From Mucilaginibacter pineti (GTDB lineage Bacteria > Bacteroidota > Bacteroidia > Sphingobacteriales > Sphingobacteriaceae): a stretch of 64,000 nucleotides of DNA. A model generated the notes under the pieces. That model worked only from the letters and a program-made list of their open reading frames with translations. It made no database searches and was not told where the DNA came from. Location of the stretch: contig NZ_FNAI01000010.1 of NCBI RefSeq assembly GCF_900101875.1, positions 62,001 to 126,000 on the forward strand. Reading direction: 5' to 3'. The position numbers and the translations under genes are program-made. Below, piece after piece: positions 62,149 through 64,000 of the stretch (positions are counted from its first letter, which is position 1; each line of letters begins with the position of its first letter).

Positions 62149-63132
62149 ATGAATAATAAGACTTCGATACAGCCTGATGGTGGCGGGTCATCAGGCTCGG
62201 TGTTCACCGGCATTTATTTCCGCATAACGATTGCACTCCTTGCCGCGCATTTAATTGTAGTTTATGGGGAATCCGAAACAGTATTTTCCATGATGCTTAA
62301 CCGGGCGTATTATATAGCGCTCGCTGCCAGCTTTATGATCGCATACCTGCTGATCGCCTATGTCCACATGATCAATCAAATGCTGGACAGGCGATTAAAC
62401 TGGGAGGGCGGGAATGTGATTGCAAGGATCGTTTACCAGTTGCTACTGTCGCTGATCGCGCCGGGTGTTCTGGCATTCCTGTTGGCCGCAATTTATTTCC
62501 GGCTGAATGGCATGAGTATCCTTGATACCTCTTACCTGCGGTATGATTTTCAATTTATAATGCTGATGCTTTTTTGCCTGAACGTTTATTACTATGCTAT
62601 TTACCAGGCAAACGGCTGGCGGGATGCCAAGGCTTTATTAAAAGAACAGGAACGATTGCTGGCAAAAAAGGGAGCCGATCTACAAAATGCGGTTGAAAAA
62701 AAACATCATCTTACCATCATACATCCGGCAGAGCAAACGGGAGTAGAGCCCGTTTTAAAACAATTCTTCCAGGTGAATACACCGCTAAAAGTGGTGCCGG
62801 TCAAAATAAACCAGATCTGTTATTTTTTCAGGAAGAACCAGCACAATTTCCTCCATACCGTTGGAGGTGATATTTATGCCATCCCCGAATCGTTGAAGGA
62901 AGTCGAAGAGCGGCTGGGCGGGGAACATTTTTTCCGCATCAACCGGCAGATGGTCGTGTCCTTCTCTGCATGCATCGCGTTCAGACCGGGAAAGAACAAA
63001 ACCATTGAAGTCACCTTGTACCCGCCTTTTAATATCAAGCATCGGGATGAAGGCAATATAGAAGGCGGAAGTGCTTATGTCACTGTAACAGAAGACCGTG
63101 TGCATGCGTTTAAGGAATGGATGAACAGATAA
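62149..63132 (+). CDS. Membrane-bound LytTR-domain transcription regulator
   Basis: 327 residues from 62149 (MNNKTSIQPDGGGSSG), chosen over the earlier frame opening because the -7 box lies just before it. Four hydrophobic helices at about 20-160 (IYFRITIALLAAHLIVVYG, YYIALAASFMIAYLLIAYVHM, LLLSLIAPGVLAFLLAAIYF, FQFIMLMLFCLNVYYYAIY), a short coiled coil (LLKEQERLLAKKGADLQNAVEKK) and a C-terminal LytTR DNA-binding domain (VVPVKINQICYFFRKNQHNFLHTVGG... EERLGGEHFFRINRQMVVS). It lacks a receiver domain, so it signals directly from the membrane. Confidence 0.88.
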   Translation: MNNKTSIQPDGGGSSGSVFTGIYFRITIALLAAHLIVVYGESETVFSMMLNRAYYIALAASFMIAYLLIAYVHMINQMLDRRLNWEGGNVIARIVYQLLLSLIAPGVLAFLLAAIYFRLNGMSILDTSYLRYDFQFIMLMLFCLNVYYYAIYQANGWRDAKALLKEQERLLAKKGADLQNAVEKKHHLTIIHPAEQTGVEPVLKQFFQVNTPLKVVPVKINQICYFFRKNQHNFLHTVGGDIYAIPESLKEVEERLGGEHFFRINRQMVVSFSACIAFRPGKNKTIEVTLYPPFNIKHRDEGNIEGGSAYVTVTEDRVHAFKEWMNR

Positions 63133-63276
63133 AAGTTGTCCTTATTTTTTGGGTGCATTGAATTTTAACATGGAATGACTCATGTCAGTGTGTAAACTAT
63201 CTGAAATTTAAATAAGATTGTATTGCATTTACTATATTGCATTCAATCATTACTTTATAAACCTTATCATACCACT

Positions 63277-63909
63277 ATGCCGATTCGTCCTTTTGCAGGC
63301 AACACCTTTGTCGCTTTTATAGATATCTCAGGATTTAAAATGATGATGAAGGACAACGAAGTTGCCCTTCGTACACTTACACAATTTTACCAAGCGGGTT
63401 ATGATACTTTAGAGATTAATAATAATGTTCAGGGATTTTTCGTATCTGATTGTGGTATCCTGTTTTCGGATTCGATTTCTTTTCAGGAACAGATAGATGG
63501 CCTTTTGAATGCTATTAAAAGTATCAATAGAAGAATGTTGGAACATAATGTTATGCTAACAACGTCCATCGCGTATGGTCATTTTAATTACACAACAAAA
63601 TTAGAATTTGAAGGTATTGCTAAAAATCCGATTTATGGGCAAGCTTATCTTAGTGCGTACCTTGACGGTGCAACGGGAACTCCTAAGATTGAGCCTGGCC
63701 AATGTAGAATTGTATTAAAAGATCTTCCTGAAATGCAACGAAATGTACTCAATTCAAATCCACTTCTTTTGCCAAAAGGCAGAAATCATTTGCAATATTT
63801 CTGGAATGTTAACGAAGCTGAAGAGATACAACACTTTGAAAAAAAATATGCTGATGCATATACCCGAAAATATCAGGGAATGCTTAGTGCCTTGAAAAAT
63901 GATTTATAA
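63277..63909 (+). CDS. Single-domain class III nucleotide-cyclase-like protein
   Basis: 210 residues from the Met at 63277 (MPIRPFAGNTFVAFIDISGFKMMM). The family-typical first metal site is Asp16 in FIDISGFK and the second is Asp58 in FFVSDCGILFSD, 42 residues apart, close to the about 44-residue spacing in mammalian adenylate cyclase. FEGIAKNPIYGQAYLSAYLDG later fits the substrate-side of the fold. No receptor or membrane part is attached, so it may act as a stand-alone signal synthase as in Pycsar-type defence. The base specificity was not determined and activity is unproved. Confidence 0.7.
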   Translation: MPIRPFAGNTFVAFIDISGFKMMMKDNEVALRTLTQFYQAGYDTLEINNNVQGFFVSDCGILFSDSISFQEQIDGLLNAIKSINRRMLEHNVMLTTSIAYGHFNYTTKLEFEGIAKNPIYGQAYLSAYLDGATGTPKIEPGQCRIVLKDLPEMQRNVLNSNPLLLPKGRNHLQYFWNVNEAEEIQHFEKKYADAYTRKYQGMLSALKNDL

Positions 63910-63929
63910 TCTTTCAACCAAATTTTAGA

Positions 63930-64000
63930 ATGCAGCTAAATCCCAACACCGGCAATGCTACCCTTCAAAGGTTTCTTAATTCCTGGAGCTTAGATCGGAT
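63930..64000 (+). CDS. Start of a further gene, cut by the window end
   Basis: ATG at 63930, 20 bp after the cyclase-like stop, opens MQLNPNTGNATLQRFLNSWS and continues past the edge. The pattern LQRFLNSWSLDR resembles the opening of McrB-like AAA or restriction-type proteins, which usually go on to a TLEEY-type motif, but only 23 residues are visible. Likely co-transcribed with the cyclase-like gene. Confidence 0.55.
   Translation, partial: MQLNPNTGNATLQRFLNSWSLDR

Overview
The window looks like a Bacteroidota chromosome, most likely Sphingobacteriaceae (Mucilaginibacter/Pedobacter type). The reasons are a SusC/SusD pair with an STN domain, type IX secretion sorting tails on three large secreted proteins, a GLPGLI-family protein, RteC, a Bacteroidota-type tyrosine recombinase lacking the first catalytic Arg, MobA/MobB/MobC-style mobilization genes, and promoter-like TAnnTTTG boxes. 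No rRNA, complete tRNA, CRISPR array or complete insertion sequence was found.

Layout. 1-9.1 kb: an uptake and degradation operon (SusC, SusD, S9 peptidase, thioredoxin-like protein), ending against a truncated AraC-type regulator. 9.4-10.5 kb: gene-poor DNA with remnants, inverted repeats and a 20-bp palindrome. 10.5-15.8 kb: left integration module (unknown protein, PLP-dependent alpha-oxoamine synthase-like enzyme, small protein, RteC, HTH protein, tyrosine recombinase), followed by repeated TAGTATACCGAA sites and a tRNA-3'-end-like fragment. 16.5-23.5 kb: a type I restriction-modification operon hsdR-hsdS-(PrrC-like ATPase)-hsdM on the minus strand. 24-33.3 kb: cargo, namely an RRM protein, small secreted two-cysteine peptides followed by a GLPGLI protein and an outer-membrane barrel, a secreted GH16 enzyme, and a tandem lipoprotein family with a decayed copy.

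33.7-39 kb: mobilization block (T4CP, relaxase, relaxosome accessory protein, candidate oriT, primase). 39.2-45.3 kb: mixed cargo (CFI-box protein, PAS histidine kinase, CDF metal transporter, small proteins, lipoprotein). 45.5-52.6 kb: a minus-strand plasmid/ICE backbone with a PRTRC cassette (E1-like ThiF, E2-like protein B, ubiquitin-like protein C, protein E), DUF932 and SSB. 52.7-53.4 kb: a GC-rich structured region with phased repeats. 53.4-61.9 kb: secreted or surface proteins (lipoprotein, T9SS type B protein, SBBP-repeat T9SS type A protein) and a large helical cytosolic protein. 62.1-64 kb: a membrane LytTR regulator, a single-domain class III nucleotide-cyclase-like protein, and the first codons of a further gene cut by the window end.

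I infer that much of 10-53 kb is an integrative mobilizable or conjugative element carrying a restriction system with a candidate tRNA-cleaving guard. No T4SS mating-pair genes are visible, so they either lie outside the window or are supplied in trans. The leads most worth following are the PrrC-like nuclease in the hsd operon, the PRTRC ubiquitin-like cassette with a probable -1 frameshift gene inside it, the paired two-Cys peptides ahead of the GLPGLI/barrel genes, and the cyclase-like gene with its cut-off partner at the right edge.
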